From Thermoproteota archaeon (GTDB lineage: Archaea; Thermoproteota; Nitrososphaeria_A; Caldarchaeales; Calditenuaceae), in NCBI GenBank assembly GCA_030550235.1, contig JAUQPU010000002.1, forward strand, positions 28,602 through 92,601: a stretch of DNA of 64,000 nt, in the 5' to 3' direction. The position numbers and the translations under genes are program-made. This document shows positions 8,332-16,669 of this stretch, in pieces (the stretch's first letter is position 1; each line of letters opens with the position of its first letter). The notes below the pieces were generated by a model that was not told the DNA's origin, made no database searches, and saw only the letters and a list, made by a program, of their open reading frames with translations.

Positions 8332-8820
8332 TTGGATTTTAGCCACCACGGCAGAGTTTTAGCCCTTACTATGGCCACCCTTGGCGTATTCCTACTCATC
8401 ATCACACTCACCAGTCTCTGGCAGCATAACAATATCATGAGCGAGGTTATGGAGGGCATAACCGGCATGCCGACGCATGAGTCGATGATGTTCTGGATTA
8501 GCGCCCCGGCGATCGCGGCGTCTCTCATGCTTATCATAGCCGCCATCACAATCTTTCTAGTGCAGCGGAACAGGAGGAATATCAATGTGGTGGGGCTGAA
8601 TGATAAAGAGAGCATGGTTGTTGAATATCTGATAGAGCGCGGAGGAGTAGCGGAGCAGAGGGAGATAGCCAAGGGGCTTGGACTCACGCGTCTCCAAACT
8701 TACAGGATAGTCTCATCGCTGAAAAACAGAAACATTGTAGATGTGGAGCGCTATGGCAGAACAAATAAGGTAAGGCTTAAAGCCGACAAGATAAACCAGC
8801 TAGGTGAACACTCCTCTTAA
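8332..8820 (+). CDS. Membrane-bound winged-helix transcriptional regulator with Met/His-rich loop
   Basis: A 162-residue protein with two membrane helices (about 10-30 and 53-76) joined by a short external loop rich in Met, His and acid residues (MSEVMEGITGMPTHESMM), then a cytoplasmic winged-helix domain (about 90-155; MVVEYLIERGGVAEQREIAKGLGLTRLQTYRIVSSLKNR). The layout suggests direct sensing of an extracytoplasmic metal and signalling to DNA. It is divergent from the Met-rich copper-type operon. Start TTG. Domain calls are strong; metal sensing is inferred. Confidence 0.75.
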   Translation: MDFSHHGRVLALTMATLGVFLLIITLTSLWQHNNIMSEVMEGITGMPTHESMMFWISAPAIAASLMLIIAAITIFLVQRNRRNINVVGLNDKESMVVEYLIERGGVAEQREIAKGLGLTRLQTYRIVSSLKNRNIVDVERYGRTNKVRLKADKINQLGEHSS

Positions 8821-8825
8821 TTAAA

Positions 8826-10031
8826 TCATTTAGACTTAGCCCGATCAACGAAGGAGGCTATCCTCTCAGCTGCCTCAACGAGCTTCTCGGAGCTCGCTGA
8901 GAGAGTAACCCTGAAGTGCCCCTCGCCACCCTTCCCAAACGCCTTCCCCGGTATAGCAACCACCCCCTCTTCTTTTGCGAGGCGGTTGCAGAAGGTTTCC
9001 GAATCTAGGGGAAGGGGTATGCGGGGGAACAGGTAAATCCCACCCTTAGGAAGGTGTGCAGGAACCCCACGGGAGTTTAACTCCTTGTGCAGGACGTCTC
9101 GCCGTCTCCAGCATTCTAATACTCTTTCATCTATCATTTTCTGCACCTCGCTGGATTTGAGGGCGTAGAGGGCGACATACTGGGCGACGCTCGGCGGGCA
9201 AGCGTTGATATATGCCTGAAGCCTGATGATGCTGGGTCTCAGATGCTCTGGCACTATCATATAGCCCAGCCTCCACCCGGTCATCGCTAGGGTCTTTGAG
9301 AAGCTGTTAACTATAATTATCCTATCATAGTCTCTCAAATACTTCGCCGCGCTGACATAGTCAACACCGTAGACAAACCTCTCATAAACCTCGTCAGATA
9401 TCAGATAGGCGCCATTCGCTCTACACTGTTCTACTACCCTTGAGAAGTTACTCTCATCAATAATGGTACCTGTAGGGTTTGTAGGGCTGTTAATTATAAC
9501 TGCCTTCGCCCCCTGTCTAAGCACGGCCTCTACTCCGTCTATATCAATCTGGAAGTCGCTCTCCGGAAGGGGCTCTACCTCAACCACTCTGCCTCTTAAA
9601 ATCTTCGTAAGAGAGATGAAGGATGGAAAAGAGGGTGTAGGGATAACAACCCCATCCTCAGGATGGATTATAGAGGCTAGGCTCATGAAAAGCGCGTTTG
9701 AGGCTCCAGGTGTCACAATCACACTATCAGGATTTACGCTGACACCCCACCTCCTGCTGTAATATTCTGCTATGGCCTCTCTCAACTCAGGCACTCCGGC
9801 TGTCTGGGTATATTTGTTCAGCCCCCGTCTAATTACGCGCTCAGCCTCGGCCTTAAGTGGCTCAAACAGGTCAAAGTCAGGCTCACCAATCCCCAAGTCT
9901 ATCAAATTCCGCGGATCATCGATATTCTCAAAATATTTTATAACCCAGGAATCATCCTCGCTAAGCTCCATCTCCTCGGCAAACCCCCAGATTTTACCCC
10001 AATACCTCCCTTTTACCCTTCCTACACCCAC
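8826..10031 (-). CDS. PLP-dependent aminotransferase, class I/II
   Basis: A 401-residue fold-type I aminotransferase of the aspartate/aromatic aminotransferase group. Visible landmarks are GIGEPDFD near residue 50, the NSPTNPTG motif near 183, SDEVYERFVYG with the PLP-contacting Asp and Tyr, the Schiff-base lysine in NSFSKTLAMTGWRLGY, and the substrate arginine in EGHFRVTLS. Amino donor and acceptor cannot be fixed from sequence. The N-terminus before GFAEEMELS is longer than usual, so the true start could be slightly downstream. Confidence 0.9.
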   Translation of the reverse strand: MGVGRVKGRYWGKIWGFAEEMELSEDDSWVIKYFENIDDPRNLIDLGIGEPDFDLFEPLKAEAERVIRRGLNKYTQTAGVPELREAIAEYYSRRWGVSVNPDSVIVTPGASNALFMSLASIIHPEDGVVIPTPSFPSFISLTKILRGRVVEVEPLPESDFQIDIDGVEAVLRQGAKAVIINSPTNPTGTIIDESNFSRVVEQCRANGAYLISDEVYERFVYGVDYVSAAKYLRDYDRIIIVNSFSKTLAMTGWRLGYMIVPEHLRPSIIRLQAYINACPPSVAQYVALYALKSSEVQKMIDERVLECWRRRDVLHKELNSRGVPAHLPKGGIYLFPRIPLPLDSETFCNRLAKEEGVVAIPGKAFGKGGEGHFRVTLSASSEKLVEAAERIASFVDRAKSK

Positions 10032-10091
10032 CCACCTAAAACACTGATGACTTATTAGCAGGGCAGTCTATTGTGGCTAGTGGCGTAAGTC

Positions 10092-10934
10092 TTGAGGATT
10101 GCTGCGATCCAATTAGCGCTGAGGGAGGAGCCGGAGGAAGTAATTAAGGATGTTGAGGGTTTGCTCAATATTGTTAATAAACGCGAGCCAGACATAGCTT
10201 TGCTGCCGGAGGCTTGGATTAGCCGAGACCCGCTCAATAACCTCGATAGGGCTGTTGTTGGGAGCGAAGTGGCGTTGGAGAGGCTTCGGAGACTGGCAGT
10301 AGAGCATGGGGTCGTAATACTTGGCGGGGGCCTATATATCCCCCGGGAAGGTAAGGTCAGCGTCTCATGCCCAGTGATAGATACTAGTGGGGAGATTGTT
10401 GGCTCGCAGGAGAAAGTGCATCTTTTCAGAGGCGAGAACAAAGTTCTACAGAAGGGAGAGTCTCTCAAAACCTTCACTGTTAAAGGTGTGGAGATAGGAG
10501 TGTTGATCTGCCACGACATAGTCTATCCCGAAGCGGCTAGGACGCTCGTCCTAGCCGGCGCCCAGATACTCTTCAACCCAGCGAGGATAGTTTCTCATGG
10601 AAGAGAAGCATGGCAGCTATACCTTAAAGTTAGGAGCCTCGAGAACCGGATACCAATATACGCGGCAAACATCTGGTCGCCGCCAAAGTATACGGGCGGA
10701 ACATGCGCTGTGAAACCAGTCAAATACCTAGACGAGGTATATCTCCCAGAGTTGATAGAGGCCCGGCAAGGATTATCTGCTATTGTTGACGAGGTGGATA
10801 TAGAGGCGTTAAGCGGCGCGAGGCGTGAGAGACTGGTTGGAAGGATGCCGCACACCTATCTCGACTCACAAAGTGGAGAGGTGGCTGGTGACCTATCTTG
10901 GGTGAGGAAGGAGAGAGGCTATACAGGAAACTAA
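10092..10934 (+). CDS. Carbon-nitrogen hydrolase (nitrilase superfamily)
   Basis: A 280-residue amidase-type enzyme with the Glu-Lys-Cys triad: E in ALLPEAW (about residue 37), K in SQEKVHLF (about 112) and C in IGVLICHDIVYPEAAR (about 139). The family hydrolyses amides, carbamoyl compounds or nitriles; the substrate cannot be predicted. Start is TTG. Its 3' end overlaps the RIO kinase start by 37 bases, so the two are probably cotranscribed. The minus-strand ORFs here are shadows. Confidence 0.88.
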   Translation: MRIAAIQLALREEPEEVIKDVEGLLNIVNKREPDIALLPEAWISRDPLNNLDRAVVGSEVALERLRRLAVEHGVVILGGGLYIPREGKVSVSCPVIDTSGEIVGSQEKVHLFRGENKVLQKGESLKTFTVKGVEIGVLICHDIVYPEAARTLVLAGAQILFNPARIVSHGREAWQLYLKVRSLENRIPIYAANIWSPPKYTGGTCAVKPVKYLDEVYLPELIEARQGLSAIVDEVDIEALSGARRERLVGRMPHTYLDSQSGEVAGDLSWVRKERGYTGN

Positions 10935-11728
10935 GCCGGGCCGAGGCTCTGGCCGACATAAAGAATAGAATGCTCGAGAAGGACCGCTCACTAGATGCCT
11001 CTGCGTTCGAGGAGGTATTCGATAAGGCCACCCTCCAGTCCGTATACGAGCTGATGCGGCGGGGAATCTTCGAGGACTTTTATGGAGTTGTCAGCGCAGG
11101 CAAAGAGTCCAGAATCTACTATGCGAGGAATAAGAATGGCGAGGAACTAGCTGTCAAGATATACCTAGTTAACAACACGGAGTTCAGGAAGACGCGTATG
11201 CTGTATGTGGCCGGAGACCATAACTTTGAGAGGCCCGGGATGAGTTTGAGGAAATTCATAGACGCTTGGGCGAGAAGGGAATTTAGGAACTTGAAGACTG
11301 CTTTCGACTCCGGCGTCCCGGTCCCAAAGCCCTATACAGTTCATCGAAACATTCTCGTCATGTCTTTTCTCGGCTCGGACGGTCTGCGATACCCTCTGCT
11401 CCGAGAGACAAGATACAGTAGGGAGGAGTACTTGGTTACCTATGGAAAAGTTATCGATTGCGTCGCAAGGCTATACCGGGGTGCCGGAATCGTCCACAGC
11501 GACCTGAGCGAGTTCAACATAATGGCTCCCAACCCTGAGATAGTCTACTTCATAGACCTATCCCAGGCCGTCTCACTCACGAACAGGTATGCACAAATTT
11601 TCTTGATGAGGGATTTGAGAAACGTTAACCGCTTCTTCTCCTCAGTCGGAATCGATGTTCAGGATGAGGAATCCATATTTAGGGAGCTGACAGGGGGAGA
11701 ACCGCCACCGGAGCTTACACCTATATAG
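10898..11728 (+). CDS. rio1: RIO1-type serine/threonine protein kinase
   Basis: A 276-residue atypical kinase acting in late small-subunit ribosome assembly in archaea and eukaryotes. Landmarks: the glycine-poor nucleotide loop SAGKESRIYYA, catalytic lysine in ELAVKIY, the RIO-specific flexible loop region ending RKFIDAWARREFRNL, catalytic VHSDLSEFNIM and metal-binding YFIDLSQAV. This motif set fits RIO1 better than RIO2. The TTG start overlaps the nitrilase gene; a later start would trim the poorly conserved N-terminus. It sits just before rps8e, consistent with ribosome biogenesis. Confidence 0.92.
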   Translation: MGEEGERLYRKLSRAEALADIKNRMLEKDRSLDASAFEEVFDKATLQSVYELMRRGIFEDFYGVVSAGKESRIYYARNKNGEELAVKIYLVNNTEFRKTRMLYVAGDHNFERPGMSLRKFIDAWARREFRNLKTAFDSGVPVPKPYTVHRNILVMSFLGSDGLRYPLLRETRYSREEYLVTYGKVIDCVARLYRGAGIVHSDLSEFNIMAPNPEIVYFIDLSQAVSLTNRYAQIFLMRDLRNVNRFFSSVGIDVQDEESIFRELTGGEPPPELTPI

Positions 11729-11754
11729 CTGTGCAATAACCTATCCTCAGTAGC

Positions 11755-12159
11755 ATGACCAAGTGGCACACAGACATTCACAAGCGTAAGAAGAGCGGTG
11801 GAAAAAAGGGGGCTCACAGGAAGAAAAGAAGGCATGAACGAGGCAGGGACATGATATACTGCGTATTGGGTGAGCCTGAGCGAGTAACTATCAGGATACG
11901 TGGGGGGGCATCGAAACAAATCCTCAAATCAGATAGGTTCGCCAACGTCTACGACCCCTCCAATAGAAGAGTTATCCGGACGGAAATATTGGGAGTAAGA
12001 TCTAACCCAGCGAACAGTGACTTTGAGAGGAGGGGGGTGCTTACAAGGGGGGCAATAATTGAGACCAAGCTGGGCGACGCCCGCGTCACTTCAAGGCCCG
12101 GGTCGGACGGCGTTATAAACGCCGTGCTGATCAGTGCCGCAGCATCCAGCCCAGTATGA
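11755..12159 (+). CDS. rps8e: 30S ribosomal protein S8e
   Basis: A 134-residue archaeal/eukaryotic small-subunit protein. The N-terminus KWHTDIHKRKKSGGKKG and the internal VRIRGGA-like TIRIRGGASKQILKSD are diagnostic, as is the closing GAIIETKLGDARVTSRPGSDG. The last four bases overlap the SRP19 start, indicating translational coupling. The first gene of an rps8e-srp19-gar1 set of RNA-binding proteins. Confidence 0.96.
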   Translation: MTKWHTDIHKRKKSGGKKGAHRKKRRHERGRDMIYCVLGEPERVTIRIRGGASKQILKSDRFANVYDPSNRRVIRTEILGVRSNPANSDFERRGVLTRGAIIETKLGDARVTSRPGSDGVINAVLISAAASSPV

Positions 12160-12440
12160 TCCGACGAGAGGGCTATATCATCTGGACAACATATTTTGAA
12201 TCAGGCTTAAGCAGGGCTGAGGGTAGGCGGGTCCCATTAAAGCTCGCGGTCAAAAACCCCTCCCAAGAGATGCTGCTCAAATCCCTTCAAAAACTGGGAT
12301 GGCAATATGAGCTCCTAGCTAAAAGCCATCCAAGAGCATGGTGGAAAAAGAATTCCTCAATCCTTATCAAGCCGCCTAAAGATGTTAAGAAGTCTCAAGC
12401 CCTAAAGCTGATTGCACAGAACCTATGGGATAGGCGTTGA
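12156..12440 (+). CDS. srp19: Signal recognition particle 19 kDa protein
   Basis: A 94-residue SRP subunit that binds helices 6 and 8 of 7S RNA and promotes SRP54 binding. The family pattern is visible in EGYIIWTTYFESGLSRAEGRRVP and the basic AKSHPRAWWKKNSSILI segment. It overlaps rps8e and gar1 by four bases each, so translation is probably coupled. The 7S RNA it would bind is encoded at 60607-60930 in this window. Confidence 0.95.
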   Translation: MIRREGYIIWTTYFESGLSRAEGRRVPLKLAVKNPSQEMLLKSLQKLGWQYELLAKSHPRAWWKKNSSILIKPPKDVKKSQALKLIAQNLWDRR

Positions 12441-12706
12441 CTCCAACGGAACTAGTACCACTAGGCGAGGTCTTCAGAATACTCCAACGATTAGCCGTTC
12501 TGAAAGGAGGTACTTTGCCGGAGCTGAGTGAGACTGTCTATACAGGTGACGGTAGAGCTATAGGCTATGTTTCAGATATCTTCGGCAAGATAGATAGCTT
12601 CTATATTGTTGTCCGGTTAACAAGCGATGACGTGGAAGTCAAGCTAGGAGAGAGGCTCTATCTTAAGGGAAAAACAGGCCTACCTTCGAATCTAGTCACA
12701 AGCTAG
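12437..12706 (+). CDS. gar1: H/ACA RNP subunit Gar1
   Basis: An 89-residue protein of the pseudouridylation ribonucleoprotein complex, which aids Cbf5 in substrate turnover. The beta-barrel core shows as GRAIGYVSDIFGKIDSFYIVVRL, then GERLYLKG. The start is a TTG inside the SRP19 stop region (TTGA overlap). The 3' end overlaps the convergent coxG end by four bases. Length is normal for archaeal Gar1. Confidence 0.9.
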   Translation: MTPTELVPLGEVFRILQRLAVLKGGTLPELSETVYTGDGRAIGYVSDIFGKIDSFYIVVRLTSDDVEVKLGERLYLKGKTGLPSNLVTS

Positions 12707-13149
12707 GCGGCGGATGTTATCTTTCTAAGATTGTTGACCAGCTCCTGCACCTTAGACTTCGCGACATCTTGAATGATTCTCGCTCCAATACTAGCCGCAG
12801 CCCCGCCCACAGTCACGTCTGAGACCCACTTGACCTCAGACGCTCTTTCTCCCTTGCTATTAATATCCAAGTCTATTTTCAGATCGACAGTCGACTGCAT
12901 ACCAGACCCCTTCCCAACAAGCGTTACATGGCTCGGTTCTCTCAAATCAACATACGTGAAATCCATCTTTACCGTTCCGCTCAAGATGCCAAGCTTCATC
13001 TTAAACTCAGCATTGAAGTTCTTGTCAGACTTGACTTCAAGTTTTTTCAGGTCGGGTATTGCCTTACTAATCTGACGTGGATTAGTAACAAGTTGCCAAA
13101 TTTTCTGTGGGGGGGCAGGGACCTCAAAGGACCCCTCAAGCCTCATCAA
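12703..13149 (-). CDS. coxG: CoxG-like SRPBCC protein
   Basis: A 148-residue protein of the START/SRPBCC fold matching the CO dehydrogenase subunit G (CoxG) family: LEGSFEVPAPPQKIWQLV at the start, AIPDLKKLEV, then the conserved core through VTVGGAAASIGARIIQ. CoxG has been linked to membrane recruitment of aerobic CO dehydrogenase. It is divergent from coxD-coxE-moeA, which strengthens the call. On the minus strand a TATA-like atttattta lies about 30 bases upstream of the start. Confidence 0.85.
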   Translation of the reverse strand: MMRLEGSFEVPAPPQKIWQLVTNPRQISKAIPDLKKLEVKSDKNFNAEFKMKLGILSGTVKMDFTYVDLREPSHVTLVGKGSGMQSTVDLKIDLDINSKGERASEVKWVSDVTVGGAAASIGARIIQDVAKSKVQELVNNLRKITSAA

Positions 13150-13175
13150 TTCTTATCTGTTTTCAACCCCTAAAT

Positions 13176-13225
13176 AAATCTACCGAGAATATAGGGTGAG
13201 GGCAAAGTTTTATTAATTCAATTAA
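13176..13225. promoter_or_regulatory. Divergent coxG/coxD promoter region with palindrome
   Basis: The leftward TATA box (plus-strand taaataaat) serves coxG. The rightward gttttatta serves coxD and runs into a 13-base palindrome, TTAATT-C-AATTAA (13213-13225). The palindrome is AT-rich, so part of its symmetry may be chance, but its position is suitable for an operator. Confidence 0.45.
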
Positions 13226-13255
13226 CATAACTGCTTTGGATGGTGTACCAATAGG

Positions 13256-14161
13256 TTGTCGAAGTCGGAGATACTTGAAAAATTGACTATAGATGCCTTG
13301 ATTGAAAGGCTTGAAGAGCATCTTTATGTTGCTGATAGAAGCCTCGCGACAGCCCTCTACCTAGCTATTAAGATGAATAAACCCCTCCTAATCGAGGGTG
13401 AGCCTGGGTGTGGGAAGACAGAGATTGCGAAGGTCCTTGCAGAGGTCCTTCAGACCGATTTAATCAGGCTTCAATGCTATGAGGGGCTTGACGCCTCTGA
13501 CGCGATATATGAATGGAACTATCCAAAACAACTCCTCTACATCAGGCTGCTGGAAAATAAAGGTGACTTGCGGGATGTTGAGGCAGAGATCTTCAGTGAG
13601 AAGTTTCTTCTTAAACGTCCTCTCCTCGCGGCTGTGCTGCATGAGGGTGAGATTCCCCCGGTTCTCTTGATAGATGAGATTGATAGGGCTGATGAGGAGT
13701 TTGAGGGGTTCCTATTAGAGTTTCTCGCCGAGTTTCAGGTGACAATCCCCGAGATTGGTACAATTAAGTGTAGAAAGCAGCCGATAGTTGTTCTTACGTC
13801 AAATAGGACGCGGGAGATAGGTGATGGCTTGAAGAGGCGTTGCCTCTATTATTACCAGTCTTATCCAAGTAGGGAGAAGGAGTTGAAGATATTGAAACTC
13901 AAGGTAAAGGGGTTGGATGACTCTGTCATGGCTAAGATAGTGGATTTTGTTAATGTGGTGAGACAGAGGCCCGAAGTGTCCAAAAAACCAGGAATCTCAG
14001 AATCACTTGACTGGGCAAATGCGTTAGCTAGGCTATCTGCAAAAGACCTAAATAGAGAAACCGTATTGGCTACCCTCTCCTGCATAGTTAAGACTCAGGA
14101 AGACTTAATGAGAATAGACGTAGACTCTATCCTCTCAATAATAGGGGGGAAAAGCAGCTAG
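13256..14161 (+). CDS. coxD: MoxR-type AAA ATPase, CoxD-like
   Basis: A 301-residue MoxR AAA+ ATPase: Walker A in IEGEPGCGKTEIAKVLA (about residue 48), the MoxR-specific RLQCYEGLDASDAIYEWNY, Walker B in PPVLLIDEIDRADEEFEGFLLEFL, and sensor VVLTSNRTREIGDGLKRRC. CoxD partners with the VWA protein CoxE and is needed to assemble the Cu-S-Mo centre of aerobic CO dehydrogenase. It is followed 2 bases later by coxE. Start TTG. MoxR/VWA pairs also occur without CODH; coxG and moeA beside it favour the Cox reading. Confidence 0.85.
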   Translation: MSKSEILEKLTIDALIERLEEHLYVADRSLATALYLAIKMNKPLLIEGEPGCGKTEIAKVLAEVLQTDLIRLQCYEGLDASDAIYEWNYPKQLLYIRLLENKGDLRDVEAEIFSEKFLLKRPLLAAVLHEGEIPPVLLIDEIDRADEEFEGFLLEFLAEFQVTIPEIGTIKCRKQPIVVLTSNRTREIGDGLKRRCLYYYQSYPSREKELKILKLKVKGLDDSVMAKIVDFVNVVRQRPEVSKKPGISESLDWANALARLSAKDLNRETVLATLSCIVKTQEDLMRIDVDSILSIIGGKSS

Positions 14162-14163
14162 GG

Positions 14164-15324
14164 ATGCAGCTGTATGACTTCGTCTGCGGGCTTGCGAGGA
14201 GTTTAAGGAGGCAAGGCCTGAAAGTCGGGGTTTCAGAGTCTATTGACGCCTGCCAGGCCATAAGCCTAGTCATTGATAGGGGTGTAGAGGACATACTGAC
14301 AGCAATACGTGTCACCATGGTGAAGGATCCTTCAAAATATCATTTGATCGAGCAGGTTTTAGAGGAGGTTGCCACCGGAGGGGGAGGAGCTGGTGAGGGA
14401 GAGAGCGGTGAGGGTGGCAGTGGGGAGTCTGAATACCTAATGCAGCCGATGGGTATGTCGAAAGGCTCGGGGAAAGACCAGAGCAGCCCCTCAACTCAAT
14501 ATGTCATGTATAGTCCCGCGGAGTCGCTACACAGGAGGAGTCTAAGACCGGTAGACACACATGCCCTGAAGGTCGGGAAGAGAATAATAAAGAGGATGCG
14601 CCGGAGACTTGCCGTCCTTCCAGGCAGACGCTCATCCCAGTCGAATAAGGGGGAGTTAGAGTTTGCGAGGACTATTAGGCATAGTTTTAGAACCTTTGGA
14701 GAGATCATGGAGCTGCGAAAATCCGCTAAGATCCTTTCACGCGCCAGGCTAGCGGCTCTGATAGACATAAGCGGGTCAATGGACACATATACTGACTGGC
14801 TTGTCAGGGCGATGTATCTGTTCAGTAGGTTTACTAGGCGTGTGGAGGTTTTCGTGTTCAGTACTAGGCTGAGACGCATAACAGACCTCCTCTCTATAAC
14901 CGATTTTGACGAGATTAGGAGGAGATTGTCTAGCGAGGTTGACCTGTGGGGGAGTGGAACGCGTATAGGTTACAGCTTGAGAAACTTCATAGATAATTAT
15001 GGCAACATGCTTAACAGGACTTGGATCGCTGTTATCGTGAGTGACGGATGGGATACGGGCGAACCTGAACTTCTCAGATTAAGTATGAGCGAGCTTAGGC
15101 AGAGGGTTGGTAGGATTATATGGTTGAACCCACATACGGATAAGCCCAACTTCAGACCCCTCACAATCGGGATGCTCACGGCCCTCCCATACATCGATAT
15201 ACTGGCGGGAATGAGCGTCCTAGAAGACTATAGCTCTTTTCTAAGATTCTTCGGGAAGTCCATCAAACCGTTGAAACGCGGTGAGAGTCTTGTCAGACAC
15301 CAGCTTGAGAGGCCGGCGATATAA
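14164..15324 (+). CDS. coxE: VWA-domain protein, CoxE-like
   Basis: A 386-residue protein of the DUF58/CoxE type with a C-terminal von Willebrand A domain. The MIDAS motif is ALIDISGSMDTYTDWL (about residue 198) and the second metal loop is VIVSDGWDTGEP. A Gly/Glu/Ser-rich low-complexity linker (about 72-95) separates the N-terminal helical region. It is the expected partner of the adjacent MoxR ATPase in CODH maturation. The end overlaps the moeA reading frame by 44 bases. Confidence 0.85.
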   Translation: MQLYDFVCGLARSLRRQGLKVGVSESIDACQAISLVIDRGVEDILTAIRVTMVKDPSKYHLIEQVLEEVATGGGGAGEGESGEGGSGESEYLMQPMGMSKGSGKDQSSPSTQYVMYSPAESLHRRSLRPVDTHALKVGKRIIKRMRRRLAVLPGRRSSQSNKGELEFARTIRHSFRTFGEIMELRKSAKILSRARLAALIDISGSMDTYTDWLVRAMYLFSRFTRRVEVFVFSTRLRRITDLLSITDFDEIRRRLSSEVDLWGSGTRIGYSLRNFIDNYGNMLNRTWIAVIVSDGWDTGEPELLRLSMSELRQRVGRIIWLNPHTDKPNFRPLTIGMLTALPYIDILAGMSVLEDYSSFLRFFGKSIKPLKRGESLVRHQLERPAI

Positions 15325-16615
15325 GAAAATATCCGAGTTCAGAGAGGTTGAAGAAGTTCTAGCCGAGGTTATACCGCGCATAAGGGTCAAGCCAGCTGTG
15401 GTGACTAAGAGGACTAGGTCTGCTGTGGGCTGTATCCTTGCTAGTAATGTCTATGCGAGGAGGGATCTGCCGCCCTTACCAATGTCGCATGTTGATGGAT
15501 TTGCCGCCAGGAGTATAGATCTCAGGAATGCCTCTGAGGACGCTCCTGTAGGCCTTTTGGTTGAGGGGAGTGTTGGGCCTGGAGAGTCTGGAATGAAGAT
15601 AGGGCCTGGAAGGGTCTTCAGGATTCATACCGGTGGCTATCTACCCGAGGGTGCCGATACTGTTATCCCCCAGGAGGACGTCTTTACCGATGGGTCGAGG
15701 ATTTATGTCACACGCCCCTACACTCCTTCTGAGAACGTAGTCCCAGCCGGCAGCGATGTGCGCCGTGGCCAGTTAATGGCTGGGAAGGGAGAGGCCCTGT
15801 CGCCTGCCAAGGCCTCGCTCCTTGAAACACTAGGAGTTTATGAAGTCAGTGTACGTGAGGGGTTGCGCGTCTCTATACTCTCTTTTGGGGATGAGCTTAC
15901 AGATAACCCCGCGGAGGCTGAGAGGGGGAAGATATTGAATACGCACGCTGTGCTTGTTTCTGAGATGGCGCGCGCACTTTGCTGTGATATTGTTAGGGCC
16001 CAGATAGTTCCTGATAGGCCTGAGGCCGTTGTGGCTGCAATAGAGGAAGGTATAGAGACTTCTCACCTCGTCCTTACTATAGGAGGGTCAAGCGTAGGTG
16101 ACATCGACCTTGTTGGAGCGGAGCTAGATAGGCGGTCAGAGCTCTTCATACAGGGGCTCAAACTGCAGCCTGGTAGGGTTGGGGGAATAGCCTTGATTGA
16201 TGGCAAGCCAGTAGTAGTGCTTCCAGGGCTTATACATTCCACGGTCAATGTATTCAACTATCTTGCAGCTCCAGTAATAGCACACATGCTTGAAACAAGC
16301 CTAGAGCAGTTTATCATAACGGTTAGTGCGCGTATGGCTGAGCCGGTGGAGCTCCGGCGTTGGCTAGACTTTAAGAGGATTGTATGGGTTACGCTAAAAA
16401 GGATAGATGGTGGGGGGTATGAGGCTAATCCTAACGTCGCCGACGCCTCTAACGTATCATCAATCGCGCATTCGCACGGATTCATCGAAGTTCCGCCCAA
16501 CAAACCCCTCATCACGCGGGGAGACAATGTGGCTGTGAGGATTCCGCTCTGGATCACCCGCGGAATCGTAGGATGGTCTAGAAGCTTCATCTATTCTTCA
16601 AAGCAAGATCCCTAA
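15281..16615 (+). CDS. moeA: Molybdopterin molybdenumtransferase MoeA
   Basis: A 444-residue enzyme that inserts molybdate into adenylated molybdopterin. Landmarks are LPPLPMSHVDGFA (about residue 66), FRIHTGGYLPEGADTVIPQED, the MoaB/MogA-like GGSSVGDIDLV, and VVVLPGL. Positioned after coxD-coxE, it probably serves the molybdenum cofactor of a CO dehydrogenase-type hydroxylase. The GTG start at 15281 overlaps coxE by 44 bases; a TTG at 15290 is an alternative. The C-terminal extension after RMAEPVELR fits MoeA domain IV. Confidence 0.9.
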   Translation: MRVLSDTSLRGRRYKKISEFREVEEVLAEVIPRIRVKPAVVTKRTRSAVGCILASNVYARRDLPPLPMSHVDGFAARSIDLRNASEDAPVGLLVEGSVGPGESGMKIGPGRVFRIHTGGYLPEGADTVIPQEDVFTDGSRIYVTRPYTPSENVVPAGSDVRRGQLMAGKGEALSPAKASLLETLGVYEVSVREGLRVSILSFGDELTDNPAEAERGKILNTHAVLVSEMARALCCDIVRAQIVPDRPEAVVAAIEEGIETSHLVLTIGGSSVGDIDLVGAELDRRSELFIQGLKLQPGRVGGIALIDGKPVVVLPGLIHSTVNVFNYLAAPVIAHMLETSLEQFIITVSARMAEPVELRRWLDFKRIVWVTLKRIDGGGYEANPNVADASNVSSIAHSHGFIEVPPNKPLITRGDNVAVRIPLWITRGIVGWSRSFIYSSKQDP

Positions 16616-16626
16616 TTTTGCTTCGA

Positions 16627-16642
16627 AAGGAGAATACTCCTT
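16627..16642. promoter_or_regulatory. Dyad before the fumC TATA box
   Basis: AAGGAG-AATA-CTCCTT, perfect 6-base arms, abuts the TATA-like cttattaagg (16641-16650) that precedes the fumC start by about 25 bases. It could be an operator over the BRE or the end of the moeA transcript. Confidence 0.4.
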
Positions 16643-16669
16643 ATTAAGGCGTGAGGGCATTTCTAATAT

